From contig OY781040.1 of the NCBI GenBank assembly GCA_963676095.1, positions 992,001-1,056,000 of the forward strand: a stretch of DNA of 64,000 nt. Direction: 5' to 3'. The position numbers and the translations under genes are program-made. This stretch comes from G963676095 sp963676095. Its GTDB lineage: Bacteria; Bacteroidota; Bacteroidia; Bacteroidales; Prolixibacteraceae. The notes below the pieces were generated by a model. It did no database searches. It saw only the letters and a list, made by a program, of their open reading frames with translations, and had not been told where the DNA came from. This document shows, one piece after another, positions 17,371 through 26,475 of this stretch; positions within the stretch are counted from its first letter, which is position 1, and each line of letters starts with the position of its first letter.

Positions 17371-18549
17371 CTACTTCACGGTAAAACTAACCCTCCGGGC
17401 AAGCCGACGGGCCTCCGGCGACTTGGGATCGACACTCTTGTCCTCTCCCTTTCCTTCCGCATGGATCCTCGATGAATCAATACCTGCCTTGACCAGCACC
17501 TTGGCAACTGCCTTTGCTCTTTCCTCAGACAACTTCATGTTATACTCATCGGTCCCTCTTTCATCTGCATAACCGGACATCATGACATTTTTCTCCGGAT
17601 TATCTCTCAGGTAGGTACGCAATGCATTCAGAACCCCCGTTGACGTTTTATCAATGTTTGCACTGTTATAATCGAAATAAATATTCAGGTAACCGCCATT
17701 GATTATCTGCCTGATAAGATCGTCGTACGTTTCAGGCTTGGGGACAGATATAGCATCGACCTTCTTATCCAGATTATTCATCCTCCTGTTCAGGTCGTCG
17801 ATTTGCTGCAGACGGGGGTCTTCCCTCTTTCCGGACTTCATCTCATCTTCGAGTGCTGCAATCTGATTATACAGGTCGCTGTAGTCATCCGTCCGGACTA
17901 TCCAGTCTGCATGCTCCTTGTTCTTGCCGAGATAGTAGGAAATGCCTGCAGTACCATCAAAAACAAACCCTTTGACGTCGCTGCCGGTATATGGATAGTG
18001 CCCGTCAAAACCTTCCTGCTGACGAATATTAACTAACACTGAAAGGTCAAGATTAAAGGCGACCCTCGGAGATAGCTTTACCTGACCGGTAATACCAGCA
18101 ATAGCATTCCCGACATGGTCAAGAGAAGAAAAGCTGTCATAATCCAATCCCCCCAGGCCAAATCCACCATGAACAAGCAGATTTAGTGTTTTTGTCCACT
18201 CTTCGAATTTCAGGACCCGTCCGACATTGGCTACTCCCTGAAAATCGATCCGGTAGGAATTCGTACTGAAATCCTTACTTTTATCTGCATTTGTAAAATG
18301 GTTGTACCCAAAATCGGCTTTTAGTCCAAAGTACTCATTCAACATATACCTGACCCCGATATCTCCTGAAAAAAAGTCAGGCGTTGCGGACCAATACTCC
18401 TGGGAAAACCGATGATAAGGCTTAGTCAATCCAATGCCACCATCGATAGACCACCTGTTGAAATCCGGTCGGGAAGGAACGGATTTCTGGGCATAGCCTT
18501 CAAAAGACAATACCCCTATGAGAACCACAAGTAAAAATTTGTTTTTCAT
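17371..18549 (-). CDS. OmpA-family outer-membrane protein
   Basis: 392 aa with a cleavable signal peptide (MKNKFLLVVLIGVLSFEGYAQ region). The N-terminal part (about 30-215) is rich in alternating aromatic strands and fits an eight-stranded outer-membrane barrel. A short coiled coil (about 225-255) leads to a C-terminal OmpA domain with IYFDYNSANID and GYADERGTDEYNMKLSEERA, whose Asp and Arg bind diaminopimelate in peptidoglycan. Role: anchoring the outer membrane to the wall. It is monocistronic, with a long leader upstream. Confidence 0.94.
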   Translation of the reverse strand: MKNKFLLVVLIGVLSFEGYAQKSVPSRPDFNRWSIDGGIGLTKPYHRFSQEYWSATPDFFSGDIGVRYMLNEYFGLKADFGYNHFTNADKSKDFSTNSYRIDFQGVANVGRVLKFEEWTKTLNLLVHGGFGLGGLDYDSFSSLDHVGNAIAGITGQVKLSPRVAFNLDLSVLVNIRQQEGFDGHYPYTGSDVKGFVFDGTAGISYYLGKNKEHADWIVRTDDYSDLYNQIAALEDEMKSGKREDPRLQQIDDLNRRMNNLDKKVDAISVPKPETYDDLIRQIINGGYLNIYFDYNSANIDKTSTGVLNALRTYLRDNPEKNVMMSGYADERGTDEYNMKLSEERAKAVAKVLVKAGIDSSRIHAEGKGEDKSVDPKSPEARRLARRVSFTVK

Positions 18550-18598
18550 TTTCTTTCGTTTTTTTCATTTTTAATACTTACCAGATACCAGTAATTTA

Positions 18599-18623
18599 CT
18601 GTAATTAATCGCTGTGATTACAG
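18599..18623 (-). promoter_or_regulatory. Inverted repeat in the ompA leader
   Basis: CTGTAAT and ATTACAG flank an 11-nt loop, about 50-75 bases upstream of the start codon on the minus strand. It could be an operator or an mRNA hairpin; there is no further evidence. Confidence 0.3.
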
Positions 18624-18787
18624 GAATACACGAAGCGACCCAGAGGCCCACTCATTCAGGCTTGCATTTAATCTCAAAAAACAAGGCTTAAATTAAAATG
18701 TAGCATAAAATAGCTTGAGATACGTCGGGAAGTTCAGCAACAGTAAGCTTATAATCAATAATATAAAAAATAAAGTTATATGGGATT

Positions 18788-18988
18788 CTATATTTCTGTC
18801 ACATTATTTTTCCCCTCACTGGCCTCTGGGGAAGAGCCGTTCTTTTCACTTAGCTGTCTCTTTTCCTTCCGGTGCGCGACATAATTGAACCGCAGGACAA
18901 CAGCAATTATACATAACCAAAGTATAATATACAGGATGATGATCATATTAGTAAGACAACAAGTTAACCCAAAAATTATCAACACCAT
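18788..18988 (-). CDS. Possible small membrane protein
   Basis: From the ATG at 18988 a 66-aa protein can be read with one or two hydrophobic segments (MIIILYIILWLCIIAVVLRF) and a basic, charged tail. The open frame extends upstream to 19072, but that part runs through the intergenic repeat family and is unlikely to be translated. I recognise no family. Its position between the OmpA gene and the pglF-like gene gives no clue. Confidence 0.3.
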   Translation of the reverse strand: MVLIIFGLTCCLTNMIIILYIILWLCIIAVVLRFNYVAHRKEKRQLSEKNGSSPEASEGKNNVTEI

Positions 18989-19019
18989 TGGGGTTGTTTC
19001 TGTGGTTTGAGGCTGCGCT

Positions 19020-19240
19020 GTTTCTAAACTGAACGCAAGGACGTGAGACTGAACACGAAGACTCAAAGACACAAAGAATAGTTTCAGTTGTTTCGGTTCC
19101 CGTTGCTTTATCTTTCTTCCAGTTCACCAGTTCACAATATCTTTATGCCTCTCCTCCCCAACAGCGAAGCATCAAACATTCTAACATTCTAACATTCTAA
19201 CATTCAAACTTTCAAACTTTCAAACATCTACTATTGTTGC
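19020..19240. repeat. Degenerate intergenic repeat (GTGTCTTTGAGTCTTCGTGTTCAGTTT family)
   Basis: On the + strand the segment contains GAACACGAAGACTCAAAGAC followed by runs of near-identical short units (ACATTCTAACATTCTA and CAAACTTTCAAACTTTC). The same sequence family recurs at about 22300, 23080, 23290, 24560, 26100, 26300, 27030, 58640, 61170, 61330 and 61400. No gene is present here. Confidence 0.75.
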
Positions 19241-19298
19241 GGGATCCAATTCACTCATTCTCCAATTCGCTAGTTCACCAACTCTTAATGGTCTCTCC

Positions 19299-21218
19299 TC
19301 ACGCCGGTACTTCGTCGCACTTGCAAAAAGCTGAGTTCTGTGAAATAAATTCAGGCACAATCGATTTCATCCTGCTCACAAGCCCAAAATCTGATTCTGT
19401 CTGCGTTGCTTTTAACAGTTCTTCGACGTCAAATCTGACGATACCGAAATCATGCTCCCGTACCTTCGCAGTCATGATTTTCGGGTGACGGGTCGGGATG
19501 GTGTTCTCTTTATCCGCCAGCAGTTCCTCGAACAATTTCTCTCCGGGCCTAAGCCCTGTAAATTTAATAGGAATATCAATATATGGCTTCAGCCCTGCCA
19601 GTGAGATCATTTTAACAGCCAAATCGTAAATTTTAACAGGTTCTCCCATATCGAAAACATAAATTTCCCCGCCTTGTCCCATGAACCCTGCTTCCAAAAC
19701 CAATTGGCATGCTTCAGGAATGGTCATGAAGTAGCGGATAATGTCCTTATGGGTAACTGTTACCGGTCCGCCTGCCTCTATCTGCTTCCGAAAAAGCGGT
19801 ACCACCGACCCGTTCGATCCCAGTACATTCCCAAAACGTGTCGTTATAAACTGGGTCCCGACATAATCCATCCGGGCCAAAGCCTGGATATAAATCTCGC
19901 AAATCCGTTTCGAGGCGCCCATGACATTGGTCGGGTTCACCGCCTTGTCGGTCGAGATCATCACGAATTTTCGCACGTTAAACTCGACTGACAAGTCTGC
20001 CAGGATCCGGGTACCTCCTATGTTTACCCGGATTGCTTCATACGGGGAAGCCTCCATTAAGGGGACATGCTTATAAGCAGCTGCATTAAAAACATACTGG
20101 GGATGGAACTGCTCAAACAACAGTCGCATACGGTGCCTGTCTGTCACCGAGGCCACAACCACTTCAAAATTCGCGTTCGGAAAAGTCCGGAGCAAGTCGT
20201 TCTGCAAGTCGTACAGGCCAGACTCCGCCTGATCGAGCAGGATCACCTCCCGGATCTCGAACTTCATCAGCTGCCTGACAATCTCCGATCCGATCGATCC
20301 TGCCGCTCCTGTTACCAGGACAACAGCATTCCTTAACCCCTCGGAAACCTTTTCCATATCGAGCCAGATCGGATCGCGGCCAAGAAGGTCTTCGATGCTT
20401 ACTTCCCGGATCTGTTTAGAACTAAAGCTCCCGTTGATCCAGTCCTTTACCGGGGGAATTTCACGGATATTGATCCCATGCGCGAGCGACCGGTCAAAAA
20501 GGGCCTTTTTACGGGACGGGGATATTCTGTCAGGACTGACAGCAAAAATGATCTCCCTGACCCCTTTCGACTTCATTAATTTTCCAAAGGCCTGATCTTC
20601 CGAATAAATCTGTTTCCCTGAAAAGCATTTACCCACGAGCGCCTTGTTGTCATCTATAAAACCAGCCACATCAACCATGGAAAAAGCATCGCCTTCAAAC
20701 ACGTTCAGGGTAATCTGCCCAAGTTCCCCTGCCCCGAAAATCATCACCGACCGTAACACTTTGCGGGGATTAACATAAGTATGATATGTTTTCCGGATCA
20801 CTATCCGGAACCCCATCAGCAGAACTGACGTGACCGTTGCATGGATCAGACAAACAGAGTAAGGGATCAGCCAAAGAACGGGCACACCTCCCAGTGAACG
20901 CCCCACTATTGTAATGGCCAGCAGAATCGTTGTCGCAACACATACTGATGTTGAAAAAAGCCCGACATCTTCGATGGAAGAGTGCCTTATAATTCCCCGG
21001 TATGAGCCGCTCCACAGGAAACATAACAGGTAAACCGGCAATACCAGAAAAAACAATTGTATCACAACCTGTCCAAAAGAAATGGAATCCACAGAAAAAT
21101 TGAAGCGCAGCAAGTAAGCCGTCAAAAAGCCCATTGCCGTGATCACCACGTCAGCAAACAACACCAGTCCCCTCGGAAGAACATACTCCCGGAAATGGGA
21201 ATCAATCCATCTTTTCAT
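19299..21218 (-). CDS. pglF: UDP-GlcNAc 4,6-dehydratase-type membrane protein (PglF/CapD-like)
   Basis: 639 aa. Four to five N-terminal membrane helices (about 15-145) are followed by two Rossmann folds: a degenerate one with FGAGELGQ (161-168) and the catalytic one with TGAAGSIG (303-310), AAAYKHVPLME (379-389), STDKA (422-426) and MGASK (433-437). The TDK signature in place of the usual SDR tyrosine is typical of membrane PglF/FlaA1-type 4,6-dehydratases, which open the pathway from UDP-GlcNAc to bacillosamine. The matching aminotransferase, acetyltransferase and sugar-phosphate transferase lie at 27.0-29.4 kb. Confidence 0.93.
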   Translation of the reverse strand: MKRWIDSHFREYVLPRGLVLFADVVITAMGFLTAYLLRFNFSVDSISFGQVVIQLFFLVLPVYLLCFLWSGSYRGIIRHSSIEDVGLFSTSVCVATTILLAITIVGRSLGGVPVLWLIPYSVCLIHATVTSVLLMGFRIVIRKTYHTYVNPRKVLRSVMIFGAGELGQITLNVFEGDAFSMVDVAGFIDDNKALVGKCFSGKQIYSEDQAFGKLMKSKGVREIIFAVSPDRISPSRKKALFDRSLAHGINIREIPPVKDWINGSFSSKQIREVSIEDLLGRDPIWLDMEKVSEGLRNAVVLVTGAAGSIGSEIVRQLMKFEIREVILLDQAESGLYDLQNDLLRTFPNANFEVVVASVTDRHRMRLLFEQFHPQYVFNAAAYKHVPLMEASPYEAIRVNIGGTRILADLSVEFNVRKFVMISTDKAVNPTNVMGASKRICEIYIQALARMDYVGTQFITTRFGNVLGSNGSVVPLFRKQIEAGGPVTVTHKDIIRYFMTIPEACQLVLEAGFMGQGGEIYVFDMGEPVKIYDLAVKMISLAGLKPYIDIPIKFTGLRPGEKLFEELLADKENTIPTRHPKIMTAKVREHDFGIVRFDVEELLKATQTESDFGLVSRMKSIVPEFISQNSAFCKCDEVPA

Positions 21219-21666
21219 CTGTCGATAATTAATTTTTAATGGTCAGATGGAACTCGCCAGTATAGTCATACCCGTGTGTGAGAGGTATGGCTCTCATGGC
21301 TCGTTTCATTTTTTAGCAAGTAAGATTTGGTTTTGTACAACCGCCGGTCAACGGTTACGACAAGAAGTACCGTTTTGCCTGATTCTTCCCTAAACAAGCC
21401 TTATCCAGGCTTACAAAACGGTATAAGATCCCTCAGAATTGAGGGTTATAGCAATTATTATAACTTGATATTTACCACAGATGACACAGATGGGCACAGA
21501 TTAATTTTCCGCGGCTGTCTGCGTTATCTGTGGCATATATTTTCCTCGTATTTAGCACAGATGATGCGAACCAGTACAGATTGGCCATAAAGAGATTACT
21601 TCGTTTTTTAATGATAAAAAATAGAACCAGAACCAACAACAGAAACCAAAAAAACTTTTCGCGTCC
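21219..21666. other. Leader region upstream of pglF with hairpin and repeats
   Basis: No gene is seen. TACCGTTTTG (21368-21377) is perfectly inverted as CAAAACGGTA (21414-21423), with partial inner pairing (CCTG/CAGG); it lies 150-205 bases before pglF. A dispersed motif of the form ACCACAGATGACACAGATGGG (in part) occurs at about 21474-21505, a repeat type seen again at 22238, 22676, 24134, 25631 and 58480. Confidence 0.55.
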
Positions 21667-22071
21667 TTATGCCTCTACATCCAATATATCTTCCGGTCCA
21701 AGCGGCTGGTAGGGGCCTTCCTTTACTTCGAAGATTACGGTTCCCGGAGCAAGCACTTCCACCGTGTGCCACTGCCCTTTCGGGATATGCCCCCCGTAAT
21801 TGCCCGTTGCCGGATCCAGCAGGAAACTATCCGTTTGCTGACCATGATCATCATACAGGAAAACCCGAACCTTCCCTCTTAATAAAACATAAGTTTCTGC
21901 CGCATGACGGTGACGGTGTACCGGAAAAACCGATCCCGGCTCCATCGCATTCAAAAGCCGCTGAACATGGGCATCCAGCGAATCATGAAAGTTATGATTC
22001 ATCCGCAACCGGACATTTGACTCAGCCCTTTCTGTTAACCGGTCCAAAAAATCTTTATCGATGAGATCCAT
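21667..22071 (-). CDS. wbuC: WbuC-family cupin protein
   Basis: 134 aa from the ATG at 22071 (MDLIDKDFLDRL); the longer frame to 22119 adds unlikely residues. A cupin fold is indicated by the metal-site motif HRHRHAAETYVLLRGKVRVF and the second cupin block PKGQWHTVEVL. WbuC proteins occur in O-antigen and capsule loci and are thought to bind metal; their reaction is not established. It is upstream of the pglF-like gene on the same strand, separated by 448 bases. Confidence 0.88.
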   Translation of the reverse strand: MDLIDKDFLDRLTERAESNVRLRMNHNFHDSLDAHVQRLLNAMEPGSVFPVHRHRHAAETYVLLRGKVRVFLYDDHGQQTDSFLLDPATGNYGGHIPKGQWHTVEVLAPGTVIFEVKEGPYQPLGPEDILDVEA

Positions 22072-22349
22072 AGTAATCTGAGTGGTTATGTTATCGCCAA
22101 AGATAATACAGATTTTCAAGAGTAACCATAGAACCTGTTCTTTGTGCCTTTGTGTTCTGTTTTAACCACATTAGGCATATTAGGGCACAATAGAAATAAT
22201 TCCAAACACGTTTGCTTTAGATTTGATGGATTTCGCACCACAGATAATACGGATTAACACAGAAGGACTGATTAACCCAAACCAACCTTAGAAACAACAG
22301 AAATTCGTCCTAGCGTCTTTGAGTCTTCGTGTTCAGTTTAGCGTCTTAG

Positions 22350-22545
22350 CGTTATACTGACTAAAATTTACCTGATACATTGGAACCATGTCTATCGTCT
22401 TTTCGCCAACTGAAATTCGGTCAGTCTGATTTAAAGTAATAATATAACCTTTTGCGATGTTAAAAAAGTTCATGGCATCAAGCAGTCCTTTTTGTTCCCT
22501 GTCTGTATTTTCGTTATGCAGTTCCATGCAGACCTGGATAAGCAT
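22350..22545 (-). pseudogene. C-terminal fragment of an AAA ATPase of the DUF4143 type
   Basis: The reading frame contains LIQVCMELHN, GLLDAMNFFNIAKGYIITLN and IDMVPMYQ. This pattern (QVC.DL.., ALLEAM..F....G.I.T, and a final IPVW-like strand) is the very C-terminus of the ATPase/DUF4143 family. The ATPase domain is missing. The frame runs out through AKTLN-stop, which is encoded by the intergenic repeat family, so the true end was probably replaced. Confidence 0.6.
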
Positions 22546-22674
22546 ATGCGGCTGATTTTTATTACACTTTTCATTGATAATGGTTAATTTTCATTCTAAA
22601 TGGATAATATTATCCAGCCGTAATGTTCACCATTTAAATCAATTCATATTCAATTCAATAAATAATGGATTTTT

Positions 22675-23325
22675 CACCACAGATAATACGGATTAACACA
22701 AAATATTTTATGCGGAAAAATGGGACCAATTGAAAAAGCAGGTGGATAAATTTATCGTTGCCTGCCAGCTAAAATATTCGTTCAAGCGGAATTCCGGTGG
22801 CGTTTCTGATTTTGGCAATCTGGTCCCGCTTACCGGATCCAGATTGTTTTGAGCATAAACAACAACGTTTTTTGTCATTTCTGTCCTCCAGCCGGACAGG
22901 CTCTTCCTTTTCCATTCGATGAAAAGGAAGCAAAAATCTTGTCAAAACGAACCCTCCGCCGGGCGTTTTGACGGCACCCGCACCGCTCTGTAGCGTCTTT
23001 GCATTCGGTTTAGTAATAACAGAAACCAAAGTAACCATAGAAAACAACAGAAACCAAGAGAACAATAGAAACTATTCCTAGCGTCTTCGAGTCTTCGCGT
23101 TCGGTTTAGCGTTCTGTTCCAACCACATTAGACATATAAGGACACAGTAGAATTATGAAGAATTAATGAATGAGAAACAAAGTCACGGAAACCAGAACAA
23201 CACTCAAACGACGAAGTCTCAAACACTCAAACGGCACAGCCTCAAACAACAAACCATGTTAACCATATTAACAACAGAAACTATTCTTTGTGTCTTTGAG
23301 TCTTTGTGTTCAGTTTAATGCCTTT
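22675..23325. repeat. Long direct repeat, copy 1
   Basis: About 650 bases nearly identical to segments at 24133-24705 and 25629-26345. It starts with CACCACAGATAATACGG and includes GTTTTGACGGCACCCGCACC and the TCTTCGAGTCTTCGCGTTCGG repeat motif. A 98-codon minus-strand frame (22769-23065) is open here and in copy 2 but is not kept in copy 3, so it is not treated as a gene. The copy lies immediately beyond the 3' end of the PIN toxin module. A shorter partial copy of its start is at about 22175-22262. Confidence 0.85.
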
Positions 23326-23343
23326 GTATTCTGGTTGTATAAA

Positions 23344-23790
23344 CTATACTTTCACAAGATCATCCAAAACTACTATTTCTACGTCTTTAACTGACTTTAA
23401 CCGAATATCATTGGTCAAGAAATAATCTGCAGAGCTAGACATAGCGATTGCGACCTGAATAGAATCCGGTGTCCTTAATCCATATTGAGCCCGGAGACCT
23501 GCGGCCTGTATTGCTATTTCAATATTAAGATCAAAAATATTTAAGAAAGAGGAATTGCAAAGAATGTCTCGGTATTGTTCTACCAACTGAATTTCATTGT
23601 GACGCATTGGTTGCACTAATACTTCAAGCAGGGTAACTACTGAAGATTGAAACGTAAATTCACCCTTACTATTACTTAAAAAAAGCTTGTTTAAAATGGA
23701 AGCATACTTTGGATTCTCCTCAATATAATAAATCAGTGGAGCCGTATCGAGGAAAACCAATTTGCCTTTGAATTTTTGGATCAATCCCAT
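23344..23790 (-). CDS. PIN-domain toxin (VapC-type RNase)
   Basis: 148 aa. The acidic PIN active site is complete: D15 in FLDTAPLIYYIE, E56 in LLEVL, D109 in TPDSIQVA and D128 in LTNDIRL. PIN toxins cleave RNA, often tRNA or rRNA, when their antitoxin is degraded. Its start overlaps the end of the antitoxin gene by 10 bases, the usual coupling in such modules. The module is flanked by long direct repeats (copies 1 and 2). Confidence 0.9.
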   Translation of the reverse strand: MGLIQKFKGKLVFLDTAPLIYYIEENPKYASILNKLFLSNSKGEFTFQSSVVTLLEVLVQPMRHNEIQLVEQYRDILCNSSFLNIFDLNIEIAIQAAGLRAQYGLRTPDSIQVAIAMSSSADYFLTNDIRLKSVKDVEIVVLDDLVKV

Positions 23791-24002
23791 GATTCACGCT
23801 CTGTTGCAATATAGCTTGGTACGTCAGTTTTGCTCCAGACGTCTTTACCCAGTCCTTTTAATCGGGTAAGCGAATATTCCGCCCCTGGCTTATCCTCTTT
23901 TTTAAGGAGATCAACGATCCTGGCCATAATGCTGATTTTGTCTTTATAATTCAGCTTTTCTATTTGGGTAACGATCTGATTTATATTGATAGCGTTATTC
24001 AT
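23781..24002 (-). CDS. Antitoxin of the PIN-domain module
   Basis: 73 aa from the ATG at 24002 (MNNAININQIV); an in-frame ATG at 24023 is also possible. The N-terminal half is helical (QIVTQIEKLNYKDKISIMAR), then an acidic/tryptophan-containing tail (GKDVWSKTDVPSYIATERESW) that would wrap the toxin. It resembles short DUF2281-type or unclassified VapB-like antitoxins by position and size only. It is upstream of and overlaps the toxin. Confidence 0.78.
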   Translation of the reverse strand: MNNAININQIVTQIEKLNYKDKISIMARIVDLLKKEDKPGAEYSLTRLKGLGKDVWSKTDVPSYIATERESWD

Positions 24003-24132
24003 AAAAGGTCGCATTTTAGACAAAGTTACACATTTTTAATCATTCAAAATACCTGTCCAACAAATTGTTTTTCGGGATTAGAGACATAAGAACACACCAG
24101 AACAAATCCAAACACGTTTGCTCTAGACTTAA

Positions 24133-24705
24133 TGAACTCTCATCACCACAGATAACACGGATTAACACAAAATATTTTATGCGGAAAAATGGGACCAAAA
24201 GAGAAACAGGTTTAGAAAAAGATAAATTTATCGTTGCCTGCCAGCTAAAATATTCGTTCAAGCGGAATTCCGGTGGCGTTTCTGATTTTGGCAATCTGGT
24301 CCCGCTTACCGGATCCGGATTGTTTTGAGCATAAACAACAACGTTTTTTGTCATTTCTGTCCTCCAGCCGGACAGGCCCTTCCTTTTCCAGTCGATGAAA
24401 AGGAAGCAAAAATCTTGTCAAAACGAACCCTCCGCCGGGCGTTTTGACGGCACCCGCACCGCTCTGTAGCGTCTTTGCATTCGGTTTAGTAATAACAGAA
24501 ACCAAAGTAACCATAGAAAACAACAGAAACCAAGAGAACAATAGAAACTATTCCTAGCGTCTTCGAGTCTTCGCGTTCGGTTTAGCGTTCTGTTCCAACC
24601 ACATTAAACAATAAGGAAACAGCAGAATTATTAAGAATTAATGAATGAGAAACAAAGTCACGGAAACCGGAACAACATTCAAACGACGAAGTCTCGAACG
24701 ATAGA
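24133..24705. repeat. Long direct repeat, copy 2
   Basis: Nearly identical to copy 1 (22675-23325) over more than 500 bases, in the same orientation. It lies between the PIN antitoxin and the ParE-type module. The 98-codon minus-strand frame at 24245-24541 differs from that in copy 1 at only a couple of positions. Confidence 0.85.
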
Positions 24706-24925
24706 AACAATAAATGTTTGAATCGTTTGAAGGGTTTGAATGTTCGACGCTTCGCTGTTGGGAAGGAGAGCATGGAGCCCAAAAGTGATTAACAACAGTA
24801 ACCATTGTCGCCATTCAAACGACGAAGTCTTAAACACTCAAACGGCGCAACCTCAAACAACAGAAACAATGTTAACCAAAATAACAATAAAAACAATTAC
24901 TCTTCTCGTTCAGTTCCGCGTCTTT

Positions 24926-25022
24926 ACGTTCTTCCGGAGCGACCAGGATACAGGTTAGCCAGAAGTTGGCGTTATACTTTTCAGATGGCTTGCCCATCAA
25001 GGTAAACGAATGTTCCTTTATA
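24926..25022 (-). pseudogene. Internal fragment of a PglE-like aminotransferase
   Basis: On the minus strand this short stretch reads IKEHSFTLMGKPSEK, then YNANFWLTCILVAPEE. It matches the intact aminotransferase at 27040-28176, whose corresponding part is DKPSETYNANFWLTCILADPE. Only about 30 codons survive and both ends are lost, one merging into the intergenic repeats, the other meeting the 3' end of the ParE-type toxin gene. It shows that a second aminotransferase of this type once lay here. Confidence 0.8.
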
Positions 25023-25314
25023 AGCCAAGTGTTTCCGGATTCATCCGGCTCCCCCTAAAACTAGCCAACTCAATATATTCTCCATTAAAACGATAATATA
25101 ATGTTGTCTGCGGACTAATGACACAACGCCTTAATTTTTTTATCTTATCTGAATAGGGGTATAAGTAAGGATTGATCGCTATATGATCAATGATTTCCTC
25201 AAAATAAAGATCAACTTTTACAGCTATTTCCGCCCCAAAATTTTTAAATACATAATCAATGATTTCTTCGTATTCAAGATAGGCACGGGTTGAGTATCGG
25301 ACGGAATAGGACAT
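25018..25314 (-). CDS. RelE/ParE-family toxin
   Basis: 98 aa, beginning YSVRYSTRAYLEYEEIIDYV (two helices) and followed by a beta sheet with KLRRCVISPQTTLYYRF and IELASFRGSRMNP. This is the ParE/RelE fold of plasmid-stabilisation toxins, with the basic strand and the final 'R..P' pattern. The target (gyrase or ribosome) cannot be told from sequence. It starts 3 bases after its antitoxin gene. Confidence 0.9.
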   Translation of the reverse strand: MSYSVRYSTRAYLEYEEIIDYVFKNFGAEIAVKVDLYFEEIIDHIAINPYLYPYSDKIKKLRRCVISPQTTLYYRFNGEYIELASFRGSRMNPETLGL

Positions 25315-25317
25315 TCC

Positions 25318-25548
25318 TTAAAAATTAAACCTTTCTTTAATTTTATTTCTAACCTGATCCCGGGTCAGGAATTCTCCATGGTCAAGCTGCTCCAATCCTT
25401 CATTGATAGCTGTTTTATCCGCTTTGCTGATCTTATCCCACCAGTCAGCCTTTTCTTTTTGTATTTTTTCAACTTTACTTAGAATATCTCCTTCCTGAAT
25501 GGAAGATATCCAGTTAATAAGATTTAATTTCCTGCTCTCTAAACTCAT
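25318..25548 (-). CDS. Antitoxin of the ParE-type module
   Basis: 76 aa, wholly helical and charged, with SLESRKLNLINWISSIQEGD at the start and GLEQLDHGEFLTRDQVRNKI near the end. The 'G..QLD.GE.....V' segment is typical of antitoxins paired with RelE/ParE toxins in this phylum. It lies upstream of the toxin with a 3-base gap, so the two genes are co-transcribed. Confidence 0.85.
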   Translation of the reverse strand: MSLESRKLNLINWISSIQEGDILSKVEKIQKEKADWWDKISKADKTAINEGLEQLDHGEFLTRDQVRNKIKERFNF

Positions 25549-25628
25549 AACTTCAATAAACTTTTTACAAATTTAACGATTTATATTTATTTCACAGCTT
25601 GAAAAACAAATTGTAATTTTGATGGATT

Positions 25629-26345
25629 TCTCACCACAGATAACACGGATTAACACAAAGTATTTTATGCGGAAAAATGGGATCAATTGAAAAAGCAGGT
25701 GGATAAATTTATCGTTGCCTGCCAGACAAAATATCCGTTCCATCGGAATTCCGATAGTGTTTCTGATTCTGGCAATCAGGTCCCGCTTACCCGATCCGGA
25801 TTCTTTTTAAGCACAAACAACAACGTTTTTTGTAATTTCTATCCTCAAGCCGGACAGGCTCTTCCTTTTCCATTCGATGAAAAGGAAACAAAAATCTTGT
25901 CAAAACGAACCCTCAGCCGGGCGTTTTGACGGCCCCCGCACCGCTCTGTAGCGTCTTTGCGTTCTGTCTAATATTCTGTTCCAACACATTAGGCATATAA
26001 GGGCACAATAGCATAAAATACAAATATGATTGAATCTTAAACAATAGAAACCAAAATAACAATAGGAACAACAGAAACCAAGAGAACAATAGAAACTATT
26101 CCTAGCGTCTTCGAGTCTTCGCGTTCGGTTTAGCGTTCTGTTCCAACCACATTAGACAATAAGGAAACAGCAGAATTATTAAGAATTAATGAATGAGAAA
26201 CAAAGTCACGGAAACCAGAACAACACTCAAACGACGAAGTCTCAAACACTCAAACGGCACAGCCTCAAACAACAAACCATGTTAACCATATTAACAACAG
26301 AAACTATTCTTTGTGTCTTTGAGTCTTTGTGTTCAGTTTAGTAAC
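25629..26345. repeat. Long direct repeat, copy 3
   Basis: Third copy of the element at 22675 and 24133, in the same orientation. It is more diverged in its first 300 bases and has about 120 extra bases near 25960-26080 (with AGGCATATAAGGGCACAATAG), a segment that is repeated at about 26925-26990. Its end matches copy 1 through the TTGTGTCTTTGAGTCTTTG motif. Confidence 0.83.
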
Positions 26346-26434
26346 AACAGAAACCACTCTTAGCGTCTTTGCGACTTTGCGTTCGGTCTCTCCGCAAAAT
26401 GCCCCACCCTGTTTTAACTACCTGAAATAATTCG

Positions 26435-26442
26435 TACATTTG
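26435..26442 (+). promoter_or_regulatory. Probable -7 element of the XRE gene promoter
   Basis: TACATTTG fits TAnnTTTG, 33 bases before the ATG at 26476. A weak TTTT about 20 bases further upstream could be the -33 part. Confidence 0.45.
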
Positions 26443-26475
26443 TTAATACAAAAAACATCTACAAAATAATTAACC

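Noticed and set aside
22769..23065. 98-codon minus-strand open frame repeated at 24245-24541
   Set aside because: It lies inside the long direct repeat, shows no family features, and the third copy of the repeat does not keep the frame open; similarity between the two copies is explained by DNA duplication.
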